DNA from: Caldilineaceae bacterium
GTDB taxonomy: Bacteria > Chloroflexota > Anaerolineae > Caldilineales > Caldilineaceae
Length of the DNA stretch: 64,000 nt
Reading direction: 5' to 3'
Assembly (NCBI GenBank): GCA_022824025.1
Contig: JAJEBF010000013.1
Location: 1 to 64,000 of the forward strand
Below are positions 8,455 through 17,622 of this stretch, in pieces. Every line of letters starts with the position of its first letter. Within the stretch, counting starts at the first letter, position 1. The position numbers were made by a program, and so were the translations under genes. Below the pieces are notes generated by a model. The model searched no databases. It was not told the DNA's origin and saw only the letters and a list, made by a program, of their open reading frames with translations.

Positions 8455-9234
8455 ATGAACAGGCAGACTCAGGCAACGTTGCTTGCGTTGAACCGCGAAT
8501 TCTACGAAAGAGTCGCGCCGCATTTCGACGCGACGCGCCGAGGTTGGACGCCAGGACTGTGCGCTATTCTACCTCATCTCAGAGCCCTCGGAAAGGAGAA
8601 GCTGGCTGTACTGGACGTTGGTTGCGGCAACGGCCGTTTCGCCAGGCTGCTGGCGCACGAGGGAATATCCGCCCGCTACACAGGAGTTGACGGAAATCAG
8701 GCCCTGCTCCAGCTGGGCAGGAAAGCCGCCAAAAACCTGGCGGGGGTCGACTGTCACTTTGTCGAGGCCGACCTGGCAGACCCGTTCTGGACGGACACGT
8801 TGACGGTCCGGCGCGACACAGACGCCGGCGTCTCGACGACAGTTGAGCCGCCCCGGTTTGACGTCGTCTTGTGTCTGGCAACAATGCAACACCTGCCGGG
8901 CTATGCGATGCGACTGCGACTGCTGACAGAGTTGTGCCTTCTGAGCGCAGGTCCTGTCATTCTCTCATTCTGGCAGTTCCTGAGCAGCGAGAGATTTCGA
9001 TCCAAGTTAATCGAGCCGAAGGAAGCTGGAGTTGATTCTTCCACGCTGGAGACGGGGGACGCGTTCCTCCCCTGGCGGCAAGGCGTCGAGGCCGTGCGTT
9101 ACGTTCACCAGGTCGATGAAGCCGAGTTAGGGCAGTTGGCCGCAGACGCCAGCATGTCCGTTTTACAGACGTTTCGCGCCGACGGCAAGGAAGCCAACCT
9201 GAATCTCTATGCAGTGCTTGCGTGCACACGCTAG
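8455..9234 (+). CDS. Class I SAM methyltransferase resembling tRNA methyltransferase Trm9/ALKBH8
   Basis: A 259-residue Rossmann methyltransferase. Residues 16-35 (FYERVAPHFDATRRGWTPGL) and motif I LDVGCGNGRFA (53-63) closely follow the N-terminal signature of Trm9 and the ALKBH8 methyltransferase domain (consensus VY-x-x-IAPHF-x-x-TR-x-x-WP then DVGCGNGK). A later segment, GPVILSFWQF, corresponds to the ALIYCWA strand of Trm9. Those enzymes methylate carboxymethyluridine made by Elongator to give mcm5U. The gene starts 60 bp from elp3 in the opposite direction. The assignment is by motif and context only; a general SAM methyltransferase remains possible. The start at 8455 avoids overlap with elp3. 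Confidence 0.75.
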   Translation: MNRQTQATLLALNREFYERVAPHFDATRRGWTPGLCAILPHLRALGKEKLAVLDVGCGNGRFARLLAHEGISARYTGVDGNQALLQLGRKAAKNLAGVDCHFVEADLADPFWTDTLTVRRDTDAGVSTTVEPPRFDVVLCLATMQHLPGYAMRLRLLTELCLLSAGPVILSFWQFLSSERFRSKLIEPKEAGVDSSTLETGDAFLPWRQGVEAVRYVHQVDEAELGQLAADASMSVLQTFRADGKEANLNLYAVLACTR

Positions 9235-9318
9235 GCGAACATGAAGAGCAGGACCTTGCGCTGATTCGGCGCTTCAGGATCAAGAGGCTTGATACCTTTT
9301 ACCCATACTGGTGGAACG

Positions 9319-10503
9319 ATGCAACCGGACAAACGAACGAAGAACATATTCGACGGATTCAATACCTTCTTTGAAGGGAGTCCGACCCATCTTGCCATCG
9401 CGCCGGGCCGAGTCAATCTGATCGGTGAACACACCGACTATAATGACGGGTTCGTCTTGCCTGTCGCTCTTGACCGTGACGTTCGCGTGCTGTTCCGGCC
9501 GCGCAGCGACGGTCGGATCCGGCTGTACGCCCTGGAGTTCGACTCGTGGGCGGATTTTGAAGTCGGGTCGAGGGAAAGAAACAGGAATGACTTGTGGCCC
9601 AACTATGTGCAAGGCGTCGGTTTAGAACTGGCAGAGTTGGGGCTCCGTTTGCAGGGATTTGAGGGGGTTGTCAGCGGCAACGTGCCGCGTGGAAGCGGTC
9701 TGAGCAGCTCCGCGGCGCTGGAAATCGCTTCCGCCAAGGCATTCCTGACCGCGGCCGACCAGATTCACGCACTGACCGGCCCCCAACTGGCGCGGGCGGC
9801 CCAAAAGGCAGAGAACGAATTTGTCGGCGTCAACTGCGGCATCATGGACCAATTTATCAGCACGCTCGGCGAGGAGGGCCATGCCCTCCTGATCGACTGC
9901 CGCACTCTTGACTACCGGCGCGTACCGATTCCCGATGGTGTGTCCCTGGTGATCGGCAATACAAAGGCAAGCCGTTCGCTCGCCGGCAGCGCGTACAATG
10001 AACGCAGGGCCCAGTGCGAAGACGGCGTTGCCAGGTTGCAGACGGCGCTTCCATCCATTGCGGCGCTGCGCGATGTGAGCAGTGAAGAGTTGCAGGCACA
10101 CAGCAGTCTGCTCTCAGAGACCGTCTACCGCCGCTGCCGCCATGTTGTCAGCGAGAACGAACGCGTCGTGGCTGCGGTTGACGCCCTGGAAGGGGGCGAC
10201 TTTCTCAGAGTGGGTCAGTTGATGAATGCTAGCCATGCCAGCCTGAGGGATGATTACGAGGTTAGCAGCGAGGCCCTGGACAGGATGGTTGATGCGATGC
10301 GAAGCCATTCCGCTTGTCTGGGCGCCCGGTTAACGGGAGCGGGTTTCGGCGGCTGCGCGGTTGCGCTGGTTCAGACGGGCTCGGAGACAGAGGTACGCGA
10401 GTCAATTCAGGACAAATACGCCAAGACGATGAACATCTGGCCGGAGGTCTATATCAGTCCCCCCAGTTCAGGCGCACGCGTTTTGCCTCTCTCTAACATG
10501 TAA
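9319..10503 (+). CDS. galK: Galactokinase
   Basis: A 394-residue GHMP-family kinase that phosphorylates galactose at C1 (Leloir pathway). The galactokinase signature [15 protein letters not shown] lies at residues 30-44, the ATP-binding loop [14 protein letters not shown] at 122-135, and the C-terminal GHMP motif [13 protein letters not shown] near residue 350. The ATG at 9319 (GGTGGAA just upstream) fits the family N-terminus; an in-frame ATG at 9289 is an alternative. No galT or galE is adjacent. The next gene begins four bases after its stop. Confidence 0.95.
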   Translation: MQPDKRTKNIFDGFNTFFEGSPTHLAIAPGRVNLIGEHTDYNDGFVLPVALDRDVRVLFRPRSDGRIRLYALEFDSWADFEVGSRERNRNDLWPNYVQGVGLELAELGLRLQGFEGVVSGNVPRGSGLSSSAALEIASAKAFLTAADQIHALTGPQLARAAQKAENEFVGVNCGIMDQFISTLGEEGHALLIDCRTLDYRRVPIPDGVSLVIGNTKASRSLAGSAYNERRAQCEDGVARLQTALPSIAALRDVSSEELQAHSSLLSETVYRRCRHVVSENERVVAAVDALEGGDFLRVGQLMNASHASLRDDYEVSSEALDRMVDAMRSHSACLGARLTGAGFGGCAVALVQTGSETEVRESIQDKYAKTMNIWPEVYISPPSSGARVLPLSNM

Positions 10504-10507
10504 TTCC

Positions 10508-11029
10508 ATGGAGAACAACTCCTGCATCGAACGCAGCCGGCCAGAGTTAAGCGGGCCCAGTCCCCCGGAATTCAAAGAAGGGCTGCTGTCCTGGTCGTTT
10601 GTCGATGACCGCATGCGTTCAGCCGTCAACTACTGGATCGCCAGCGCGTCCGTTGAGGGTAGACCGCACACAGTGCCCATCTGGGGCGCGTGGCTTGAGG
10701 GCCGATTCTTTTTCGTCGGCGGGGGACGCAAAGTCAGGAATCTACGCGCCAATCCACACGCCGTCGTACACCTGGAGAGCGGAAACGAGGTTGTCCTCAT
10801 CGAAGGACAGTGTACAGAAATCACAGCCCCCAGCAGGGAACTGTTGAGTCGGGTGGATGATGAATTCCTGCGAAAATACCCGGACTTTCGTCCAAGCGAA
10901 CAGTTGCAGCTGGATGGCGACAGCAGGCTTCCACCCGGAGGCCTCTTCGTTGTCCATCCGGAAAAGGTCATTGCCTGGAGTGGCTTCGCCAGCGATGCCA
11001 CCCGCTGGCGCTTCCCGAGCGGATCATAG
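10508..11029 (+). CDS. Pyridoxamine 5-prime-phosphate oxidase-like (PPOX fold) protein
   Basis: A 173-residue split-barrel flavin-binding protein. The segments NYWIASASVEGRPHTVPIW, FFFVGGGRKVRNLRANPHA and VVLIEGQCTEI follow the strand order of the PPOX/F420-dependent oxidoreductase family. Members bind FMN or F420, often of unknown substrate. It lies four bases after galK and is probably cotranscribed with it. No substrate can be inferred from sequence alone. Confidence 0.75.
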   Translation: MENNSCIERSRPELSGPSPPEFKEGLLSWSFVDDRMRSAVNYWIASASVEGRPHTVPIWGAWLEGRFFFVGGGRKVRNLRANPHAVVHLESGNEVVLIEGQCTEITAPSRELLSRVDDEFLRKYPDFRPSEQLQLDGDSRLPPGGLFVVHPEKVIAWSGFASDATRWRFPSGS

Positions 11030-11083
11030 GCGCATCTTCCCATAGCCCAGTGATTCGCCCAGAATCAGTCGCTCGGGGGGTCT

Positions 11084-12319
11084 ATGGACAACATTCCACG
11101 AAGAGACATCACAATGCCAATACTAGCCGATTATTGTCAGTTCACAGGTCTCCACTGGGAGACCGGTACCGTCCGCAACTATCTCGACTACTGCGGGGCC
11201 AAGGCCCCCCATACAGGAGAACCATTCTCTGAAGCGCTGCTCATGGGGATCAGCGGCGGCGCGGTGATGGGCTACTTTGTCTTCGCCTACCAGGGCATCG
11301 ACCCGCACGCCCGCATCCTGACGCGCAACACTTTTGACCCATTGGAGACGCTGTTGCAGCGCCTGGGAACTGAACAGAACGCGCGTCAGACAGCGAGCGC
11401 TGCCAGGGCGTTCAGCAACCTGGTCGACGCGTTGGAGCAGGGCAGGCCCGCCATCACCTGGGTCGACGCCTACGGCTTTCCCTACGACCCACAGCCTATG
11501 GAGTTTGAGATACCTCACATGCTTCCGGTCGTGGTATTCGGATTTGACGAAGAAGCCGACCGCGTCTCGATCGCCGACCGGGCGCGCGTGCCGCTTCATG
11601 TCTCGACCGGTGAGCTGGCAGCAGCCCGAGCCAAAGTCAAAAAGTTCCGGCATCGAGTCTTGACGTTGGGGATGCCTGACGATGACAAGATAGGGGATGC
11701 AGTCCTCGCCGGCATTCAGGACAGCATTCAACTGTACACGGAAAAGCCCCCCAAGGGCGCCCGCCACAATTTCGGCTTTGCCGCATACCAGCGCTGGGCC
11801 GACGCCCTGAGAAAACCCAAGATGCGGGGCAGCTGGGAAAAGGAGTTCCCTCCTGGCCGAAAGATGTATGCCGGTCTTGAATCAGTCTTCAGCGATACGC
11901 ATACATACGGCAAGGAAGGCTACGCCGAAAGAGATGTATTCGCGGATTTCCTGGATGAGGCCGCGCGCATCCTGGATCGCCCGTCTTTGCGGGAGGCGGC
12001 TACGCAATTCAGAACGAGCGGGCTGGCATGGCGGGATCTTGGCGAGCTCCTGTTGCCGGACGCGATCGCACCCTGGGGCGAGGCGCGCAGGCTGATGTTG
12101 GAAAACCAGCGCATCTTCCTGGAACAAGGCGCCGGTTCGTACGAAAAGGGCAAGGCCAACGCGGACCGCTTGATCGCGATTCGCCGTGAGATGGAGACCG
12201 ATTTCCCGCTGTCCGAGGCCGAGGTTGTCAACTTCAGAGAGGCAATTGCCGAACAGGCGCTTAAGATCAGCGCAATTGAGGAAGTGGCTGTTGAGGCCAT
12301 GAAGGAGGCGATCGTATAG
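11084..12319 (+). CDS. BtrH N-terminal domain/DUF4872-type protein
   Basis: A 411-residue soluble protein. The first third (GLHWETGTVRNYLDYCGA, then GEPFSEALLMGISGGAVMGY) follows the pattern of the BtrH N-terminal domain, a papain-like acyltransferase fold named after a butirosin biosynthesis enzyme. The C-terminal two thirds is helical like DUF4872. In the usual family pattern the residue after GxH is the nucleophile Cys; here it is Trp, so activity of the classic type is doubtful. The start is supported by a GGGGGG-type ribosome site six bases upstream; a second ATG at 11114 is possible. The function is unknown. Confidence 0.65.
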   Translation: MDNIPRRDITMPILADYCQFTGLHWETGTVRNYLDYCGAKAPHTGEPFSEALLMGISGGAVMGYFVFAYQGIDPHARILTRNTFDPLETLLQRLGTEQNARQTASAARAFSNLVDALEQGRPAITWVDAYGFPYDPQPMEFEIPHMLPVVVFGFDEEADRVSIADRARVPLHVSTGELAAARAKVKKFRHRVLTLGMPDDDKIGDAVLAGIQDSIQLYTEKPPKGARHNFGFAAYQRWADALRKPKMRGSWEKEFPPGRKMYAGLESVFSDTHTYGKEGYAERDVFADFLDEAARILDRPSLREAATQFRTSGLAWRDLGELLLPDAIAPWGEARRLMLENQRIFLEQGAGSYEKGKANADRLIAIRREMETDFPLSEAEVVNFREAIAEQALKISAIEEVAVEAMKEAIV

Positions 12320-12344
12320 CCAGCGGCAGCCGGAGGCGCGCCAA

Positions 12345-13628
12345 TCAGGAACCGGCTGTCTGCTCCTGGCTGTCGCTCACCTGACGGATGGCCGGAAGCG
12401 TAATCGCGACAGTCGCCACCAGCACCGCGGCCAGCGCTACCTCCCCTCCCACAGCCAGGGGCGCGCCGATCGCGTCCGCGAGCACGCCCGTCTGCAAGCG
12501 GCCAAACGGGCCCGCGCCGATGGCAACGGCAATGGCTCCCATCGCCTGGCCCCGCCTCTCGTCTGCCGCGGAAAGCAGTACGATCGAGCTTTGCATAATG
12601 CCGAAGCAGGCGTGGCCGATTCCGACCACGAGCAGGAACGCCCAGGACAGGACGAAAACGGCGCTCGTGGTAAAGGAAAACAGCGCAAAACAGTGCAACA
12701 GTGTGCCCGCCACAAAAATCCACCCCGCGCTGGCAAATCGCCTGGAGAAGTTCACCAGGAAGAGTCCGAGGACATTGCCAATTCCCACAGCCGCGCCGAG
12801 GTAGCCCAAGCCGACCGGCCCTTGGCCCAGCACGTCGCGAGCGAAGACGGGAAGAAAGTTCATGTAGGGAAACGCCAGCATGTTCATGATCATCGTGATC
12901 AGGGTCACGGCCAGGATGGACTGATTCTGACGAACATAGCGAACGCTGTCCTGGATTTGGGCCAGAGGGGAGGCGCTGGATGGGGAGGAAGTTTGGGGTA
13001 TCGGCTGTCTGGACAGGGCACGCAGGAGCAGCAGGGAGATGGCCGAAAGTCCACTCAGAGTCAGGAAACAGCCCAGCACATCGAATGCGTCCAGGACCAC
13101 GCCGGCAAGCAGCGGCCCGAGGGCGCGTGCGATGCTCATGCCAAAGTTTTCCAGCATCAGGGCATCGACAACACGAGGCCGGCCCACCAGGTCTGGAATC
13201 AGCGCCCGTCTTGTCGGCCAGTCCATCGCCCATGCGCAGCCGAGCGTTAGCGCAATGACAACGAGATGCCAGAGAGCGAGCAGGCCCGTTGCCAGAAGGA
13301 GCGCAACCGTCCCGTACATGCAGAAGGTAAGCGTCTGGGCCGCGAGGATCAGTGGGCGCCGGCCCAGACGGTCGGACAAAAGGCCGCCGAAGCCGCCAAC
13401 AATCAGCGAAGGAATTGAACGGCAGAACCCGACCAGGCCGACCAGGCTGGCTGAATCGGTCAGCTCCAGCACCAGCCAACCCAGTACGATCATCTCCATG
13501 TAATGGGCAAGCCACCAGAGTGTGCTTGAGCCCAGGAGGAGCCGATAGTCGGTGCTGGCGAGGGCGGCGCGGATGCCCGATTCCGTTTGGAATTGGCCCC
13601 GGATACGCCCCAGAAGTTCAGTCCACAT
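12345..13628 (-). CDS. MFS transporter (EntS/DHA3-like exporter)
   Basis: A 427-residue protein with about 12 hydrophobic segments. The first cytoplasmic loop motif is visible as GGLLSDRLGRRPLIL, typical of the major facilitator superfamily, and the arrangement is most like the MFS_3/EntS group of small-molecule or siderophore exporters. The substrate is unknown. Its start overlaps the end of the S9 peptidase by 11 bp, so the two are an operon. It converges on the BtrH-like gene with 25 bp between the stops. Confidence 0.85.
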   Translation of the reverse strand: MWTELLGRIRGQFQTESGIRAALASTDYRLLLGSSTLWWLAHYMEMIVLGWLVLELTDSASLVGLVGFCRSIPSLIVGGFGGLLSDRLGRRPLILAAQTLTFCMYGTVALLLATGLLALWHLVVIALTLGCAWAMDWPTRRALIPDLVGRPRVVDALMLENFGMSIARALGPLLAGVVLDAFDVLGCFLTLSGLSAISLLLLRALSRQPIPQTSSPSSASPLAQIQDSVRYVRQNQSILAVTLITMIMNMLAFPYMNFLPVFARDVLGQGPVGLGYLGAAVGIGNVLGLFLVNFSRRFASAGWIFVAGTLLHCFALFSFTTSAVFVLSWAFLLVVGIGHACFGIMQSSIVLLSAADERRGQAMGAIAVAIGAGPFGRLQTGVLADAIGAPLAVGGEVALAAVLVATVAITLPAIRQVSDSQEQTAGS

Positions 13629-15504
13629 CTGGCCCTGGCAGCCCCAGCACCCGGTATGCGAATTTCAGGTGGGCCTCCTGAATGCGTTCGGCAGTGGCTG
13701 CGTCGCCAAACCCGTGGCCGCTGTCAAGCCAAACCAGTGTGAAGTCTTTTTTCATCGCCTCCATTTCAGCGGCGAAGCGCGCCATCTGGCGGGGCGTGGC
13801 GCGGCTATCATGTTTCCCCTGAAAAATCAGCAAAGGCGCCGTGATCGCGGCCGCGTGCGTAAGCGGGGAACGGTCCCGGTACAGATCGGGCCTTTCCTGC
13901 GGCGTCCCGCCAAAGAGCATCTGCGCCCAACCCTTCATTGCCGCCGAAGAGTCCTCGTAGTTCATCGTCCAGTCTACAATTGCCACCGGCGCCAAGCCGC
14001 CCGCCCACTGATCAGGCGCCTGCGAGAGCGCCCACGCCGTCAGGAATCCTCCGTAGGAGCCTCCCTCCAATACAATTCCTTCCGGCGCAGAAATCCCCTG
14101 CTGGATTAGCCAGCGCCGCGCGGCAAGCATATCCTCCAGTTCCCAGCGGCCTACGTCGCCGTTTATCTTGTCCTGAAACTCGCGGCCGAAGGTCGTGGAC
14201 CCGCGGTAGTTCACGCTGAGGAAGGCAAAGCCGTGGTCAAGCCAGGCCTGGCTTGTTGCATCGAAAGAGTTGGACACGGCCCCGGTTGGGCCGCCGTGGA
14301 CGTGCAGTATCGTGGGATAGGGACCTCCCCCTTCTTTCGAAGCGCCTGGCAGGCCCAGCCAGGCCTGGATGGCAGCCCCGTCCGAGCTGGGAAAGCTGAC
14401 AGATTGCCACGGGCTGCCGGGCGGGCAGTCAGGGACGGGCAACACGGGCTTGGGCGGCTCAGTTGCAGACAGTGAGAGTAGCCTGGAGGGATGGGAGGCA
14501 TCACTCCATTGCGCCCAAACGGTTCCGTCCGGCGCGAAATAGGTGGCCGCCGTGCCCGTATGAAAGGTCCCGGCGCGCCCGCGAAAGGTCCCAGGCTCGT
14601 GATGGAGGGAAGACAGATCGCCGTCACGCAATCGGTAGACGAACAACCCTTGCTCTTCTTCAGTCGTCCTCATTTGGACAAGAAGCTTGCTACCATCATG
14701 GGACCAGTCCAACGGCAGAATGTCTCCTGCCGCCTGGGGTATGTTCAGGTCGGTTCTCTCGTCTGCGCGCACGTCCCAAATCAAGGGCTGCGTGGAGCCG
14801 CCTGCGGTGGTCGTAGCGAGAAGCCGGGCGTCTCCCGCTATGGGCGAGAACTGAATGGGTTCCACACTATGTTCCTCCCCGTCCCAGAGTTCTGCTACCT
14901 GTTCCCCAAATACCGTATCGAATACCAGGACCGCGTATCGCCGGCTGCGGGGGGCCCTCTTCGTTGACTTGACCGCAAGCAGGCTGCCGTCGCATGAGAG
15001 GTGGCAGCCCCATGTTTCCTGGCGGGCGCTGTATACCAGGCGCGGCCCCGAAACGGAACCATTCGATTCCAGATCCAGGCAATAGAACCAGTATTGATTC
15101 TCGTAAACGGCGTCAAAGGCCAGACGGTTCCCGCTGCGGCTGATATCAAAGCCGCGCAGGGTATAGGAGGGCAAATCCGGAGTCAGATCCACGGGAGGGC
15201 CGCCGCCGAACGGGACCCGAACAAGGTGTCCGATCTCGCTGCCCCGATCGTCCTGCAGGTAGTAGAGGAAGTCGCCGGTCGGTCCTAACCAGGCGTATGA
15301 AGGCGAATCATCGGCCGCCGTCAAGGGGTTCAGGGAGTTGTCCCTCGTTTCCCAGGCATAGAACCTCTTCGCCGGGCCATCCAGGCTGGCGTGTACGATG
15401 CCGCGGTCGCCTTTTTCGGGCGCAAGATAGGTATAGCCCAATGTGTTGCAGTGGAAACGCCGCCGCCACGGGGCGTCGTGATCGAGTTGCAGAGGTTTGA
15501 CCAT
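13618..15504 (-). CDS. S9 family prolyl oligopeptidase
   Basis: A 628-residue serine peptidase. The N-terminal two thirds is beta-propeller-like (repeated short strands with WDVRADE-type blades). The C-terminal alpha/beta hydrolase domain carries the nucleophile in GGSYGGFLTAW, the Asp in the FQGKHDSRA segment and the His in LDSGHGFG. This is the S9C acylaminoacyl-peptidase pattern. There is no signal peptide, so it is probably cytoplasmic. The ATG at 15504 (MVKPLQLDHDAP) gives the family start; about 100 upstream in-frame codons look non-native. It is cotranscribed with the MFS exporter. Confidence 0.9.
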   Translation of the reverse strand: MVKPLQLDHDAPWRRRFHCNTLGYTYLAPEKGDRGIVHASLDGPAKRFYAWETRDNSLNPLTAADDSPSYAWLGPTGDFLYYLQDDRGSEIGHLVRVPFGGGPPVDLTPDLPSYTLRGFDISRSGNRLAFDAVYENQYWFYCLDLESNGSVSGPRLVYSARQETWGCHLSCDGSLLAVKSTKRAPRSRRYAVLVFDTVFGEQVAELWDGEEHSVEPIQFSPIAGDARLLATTTAGGSTQPLIWDVRADERTDLNIPQAAGDILPLDWSHDGSKLLVQMRTTEEEQGLFVYRLRDGDLSSLHHEPGTFRGRAGTFHTGTAATYFAPDGTVWAQWSDASHPSRLLSLSATEPPKPVLPVPDCPPGSPWQSVSFPSSDGAAIQAWLGLPGASKEGGGPYPTILHVHGGPTGAVSNSFDATSQAWLDHGFAFLSVNYRGSTTFGREFQDKINGDVGRWELEDMLAARRWLIQQGISAPEGIVLEGGSYGGFLTAWALSQAPDQWAGGLAPVAIVDWTMNYEDSSAAMKGWAQMLFGGTPQERPDLYRDRSPLTHAAAITAPLLIFQGKHDSRATPRQMARFAAEMEAMKKDFTLVWLDSGHGFGDAATAERIQEAHLKFAYRVLGLPGPDVD

Positions 15505-15731
15505 GGTTGTTCTCAGGATGTGGGGAGGGATGTTGCGCCCTGCGCTTCCCGGATGCCCCTCTTGCTGCGGCAGGCCGCCGCACGTTCTCTCAGCATAGGG
15601 ATTGTCGCCAGTGTAGTGAAGGGCGGAGCTTAGAGTGAATTGTACATGGGCAATGCCGCCGGCGCAACGAAGGGGAACTGACCCGCCTCCTCCAGTTGAT
15701 GCATGGCGGTGCAGATGCCATAATGGGAAGA

Positions 15732-17570
15732 ATGAACGAGAAACTCGGTTCAAGGGCCATCGCAGCGATACGAGCGCAACGGGGCGAACTTTCAGTTGTG
15801 GTCGCAATCACCGTCGCCGCCGGTCTCCTCCGCTTCTACCGGATCGACGATAAGAGCATCTGGCTGGATGAGTCGTTCAGCCTGTGGATCGCCAGCCATT
15901 CACTCTGGGACGGTTGGCGCTGGCTGATTGAAGTGGACCAGCATCCGCCGCTCTATTACAGCCTTCTTCACCTGTGGATCCGGCTCTTCGGCTCGCTGGA
16001 AGGCCCGGTCCGCGCACTTTCCGCCCTTGCCTCGACCCTGACGATCCCGGTATTCTACGCCGCCTGTAGGCGGCTGCTTGACCGGCCGACCGCCGCACTG
16101 GCGGTCGTCATCCTGGCATTGTCGCCCTTTCATGTGCAGTTCGCCCAGGAAACGCGCATGTACGCGCTTCTGACACTCAGCGTGGCATTCGTGTTCTACT
16201 TCCTGGCGCGGCTGGCGACCAGCCGGGCGCCAGAGGGCAGAGATTGGGTCGGACTCTCGGTGTCGCAGGCCCTGGTGATGTTGACCCATAACACAGCGGC
16301 TGTCTTTCTGCCCGCGGCGCTGAATGCGGCGGCCGCGATAATCTTCCTGCTCTTTCCCTCAGGCGTTGGACGAGGACTGGGTATTGGGCAAGATACTCGC
16401 CAGCAGGGAAGCGGGCAGCCAGACGAAAGGGAGGAAGGTGGTCCTTCCCGGAACAACCCGCCCACCGCGGGGTCAGCGCATGCGCGTACAGGAAGCAGTT
16501 CAGGGCGTATGGAGCCCGACCCGGACTCTTTTTGGCGAAACTGGGTTCGGTTTCAGGCTTTAGCCCTGTTGCTTTGGCTGCCCTGGGCCGTGCCGTTCAT
16601 CATTCAGGTCATCGACGTAGGCTCAGGATTCTGGCTGCCGCCACCCTGGCCCGGCCTGGTACTCGACACTTTCCGTAACTTCCACTTCGCGTTTCTCCCC
16701 TCCGATCTCCCTTTGCGTCCAGTCTGGATGTGGGGCTATGGCGCTCTGGCCGCCGCCGGACTGGTGGCTCTCTTCGCCCAGGCCGGATGGGGGTCGCAAG
16801 TTTCGCAGAAGCATCCTCTGCATGGCCAGGAGATGCCTCGCGGGCGTCTCCGGCCCGAAACGCAGTCCGCGGACAGCGACAGAGCGGCGATCCTGCTTTT
16901 CTGCCTCTTTGCCGTTCCCCATGTTGTCGCGCTGCTGGTCAGCCTTCGTAGCCCGATTTATGCGGAGCGTCCACTGATTTGGACGACGTTGCCTTACTTT
17001 GCGCTGATCGCAGCTGGAATGCGCGCTCTGGGCGGTTTGCTGTGGGGCCGTCTGTCAGAGCTCGTTGCCTACACGCGAGCGCCCAGGGTAGCCGCCGTCG
17101 CGTCGACTGCTGGCCTGGGCTTACAGACTTTCTGCCTTGCCGCGATCATCGGTCTGAGCGCGCTTTCTCTGAACGGCTATTATTTCTGGTTCCAGAAGGA
17201 GGCTTGGGACGACGCCGCCGCTCATATCGCGCAGCAGGCGCAACCGGGGGACATGATCGTGTTCAACGCCACCTGGGTTCAAATCCCCTTTGCGTATTAC
17301 TTCGAACGCTATGAAATTGACGTGCCGCTGAGAGGACTGCCTGTTGATCTGTTTGAACGGGGTGAGTTGGAACCCAGGATGGAGGAGGATGACGTTCCCC
17401 ATATCGAGGAACTGCTCGCCGGACGGGACCGGGTCTGGCTGGTGTATTCGCACAACTGGTATTCCGACCCGGACGGCATCATTCCCCGCGAATTGGCAAG
17501 AATCTTCGCTGAGTCACGGCAGGCCGAGTTCGTGGGGATTCAGATCATTCACTTCTCAGGCAGAAAGTAG
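15732..17570 (+). CDS. Polytopic membrane glycosyltransferase (GT39/GT83-like, PMT superfamily)
   Basis: A protein of about 612 residues with a dozen or so membrane segments. The first extracytoplasmic loop has DDKSIWLDESFS, the acidic catalytic motif of lipid-phosphate-sugar glycosyltransferases, and DQHPPLYYSLLHLW follows, a hallmark of the ArnT/PMT superfamily. Such enzymes transfer a sugar from a polyprenyl-phosphate donor outside the membrane. A Gly/Arg/Pro/Ser-rich hydrophilic insertion of about 55 residues sits in the middle. The start is uncertain among ATGs at 15696, 15723 and 15732. The gene is divergent from the S9 peptidase and convergent with a second membrane glycosyltransferase. 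Confidence 0.8.
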   Translation: MNEKLGSRAIAAIRAQRGELSVVVAITVAAGLLRFYRIDDKSIWLDESFSLWIASHSLWDGWRWLIEVDQHPPLYYSLLHLWIRLFGSLEGPVRALSALASTLTIPVFYAACRRLLDRPTAALAVVILALSPFHVQFAQETRMYALLTLSVAFVFYFLARLATSRAPEGRDWVGLSVSQALVMLTHNTAAVFLPAALNAAAAIIFLLFPSGVGRGLGIGQDTRQQGSGQPDEREEGGPSRNNPPTAGSAHARTGSSSGRMEPDPDSFWRNWVRFQALALLLWLPWAVPFIIQVIDVGSGFWLPPPWPGLVLDTFRNFHFAFLPSDLPLRPVWMWGYGALAAAGLVALFAQAGWGSQVSQKHPLHGQEMPRGRLRPETQSADSDRAAILLFCLFAVPHVVALLVSLRSPIYAERPLIWTTLPYFALIAAGMRALGGLLWGRLSELVAYTRAPRVAAVASTAGLGLQTFCLAAIIGLSALSLNGYYFWFQKEAWDDAAAHIAQQAQPGDMIVFNATWVQIPFAYYFERYEIDVPLRGLPVDLFERGELEPRMEEDDVPHIEELLAGRDRVWLVYSHNWYSDPDGIIPRELARIFAESRQAEFVGIQIIHFSGRK

Positions 17571-17622
17571 GGTCAGGTCGCGGGAACGCAGGAACAGCGA
17601 CATGGGCCGTTTAGGCCGCAGT

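Noticed and set aside
11920-13515. A 531-codon open frame on the minus strand across the BtrH-like and MFS genes
   Set aside because: It lies in another frame of a well-supported MFS transporter and runs antisense to the end of the BtrH-like gene; the product is Arg/Pro-rich with no family.
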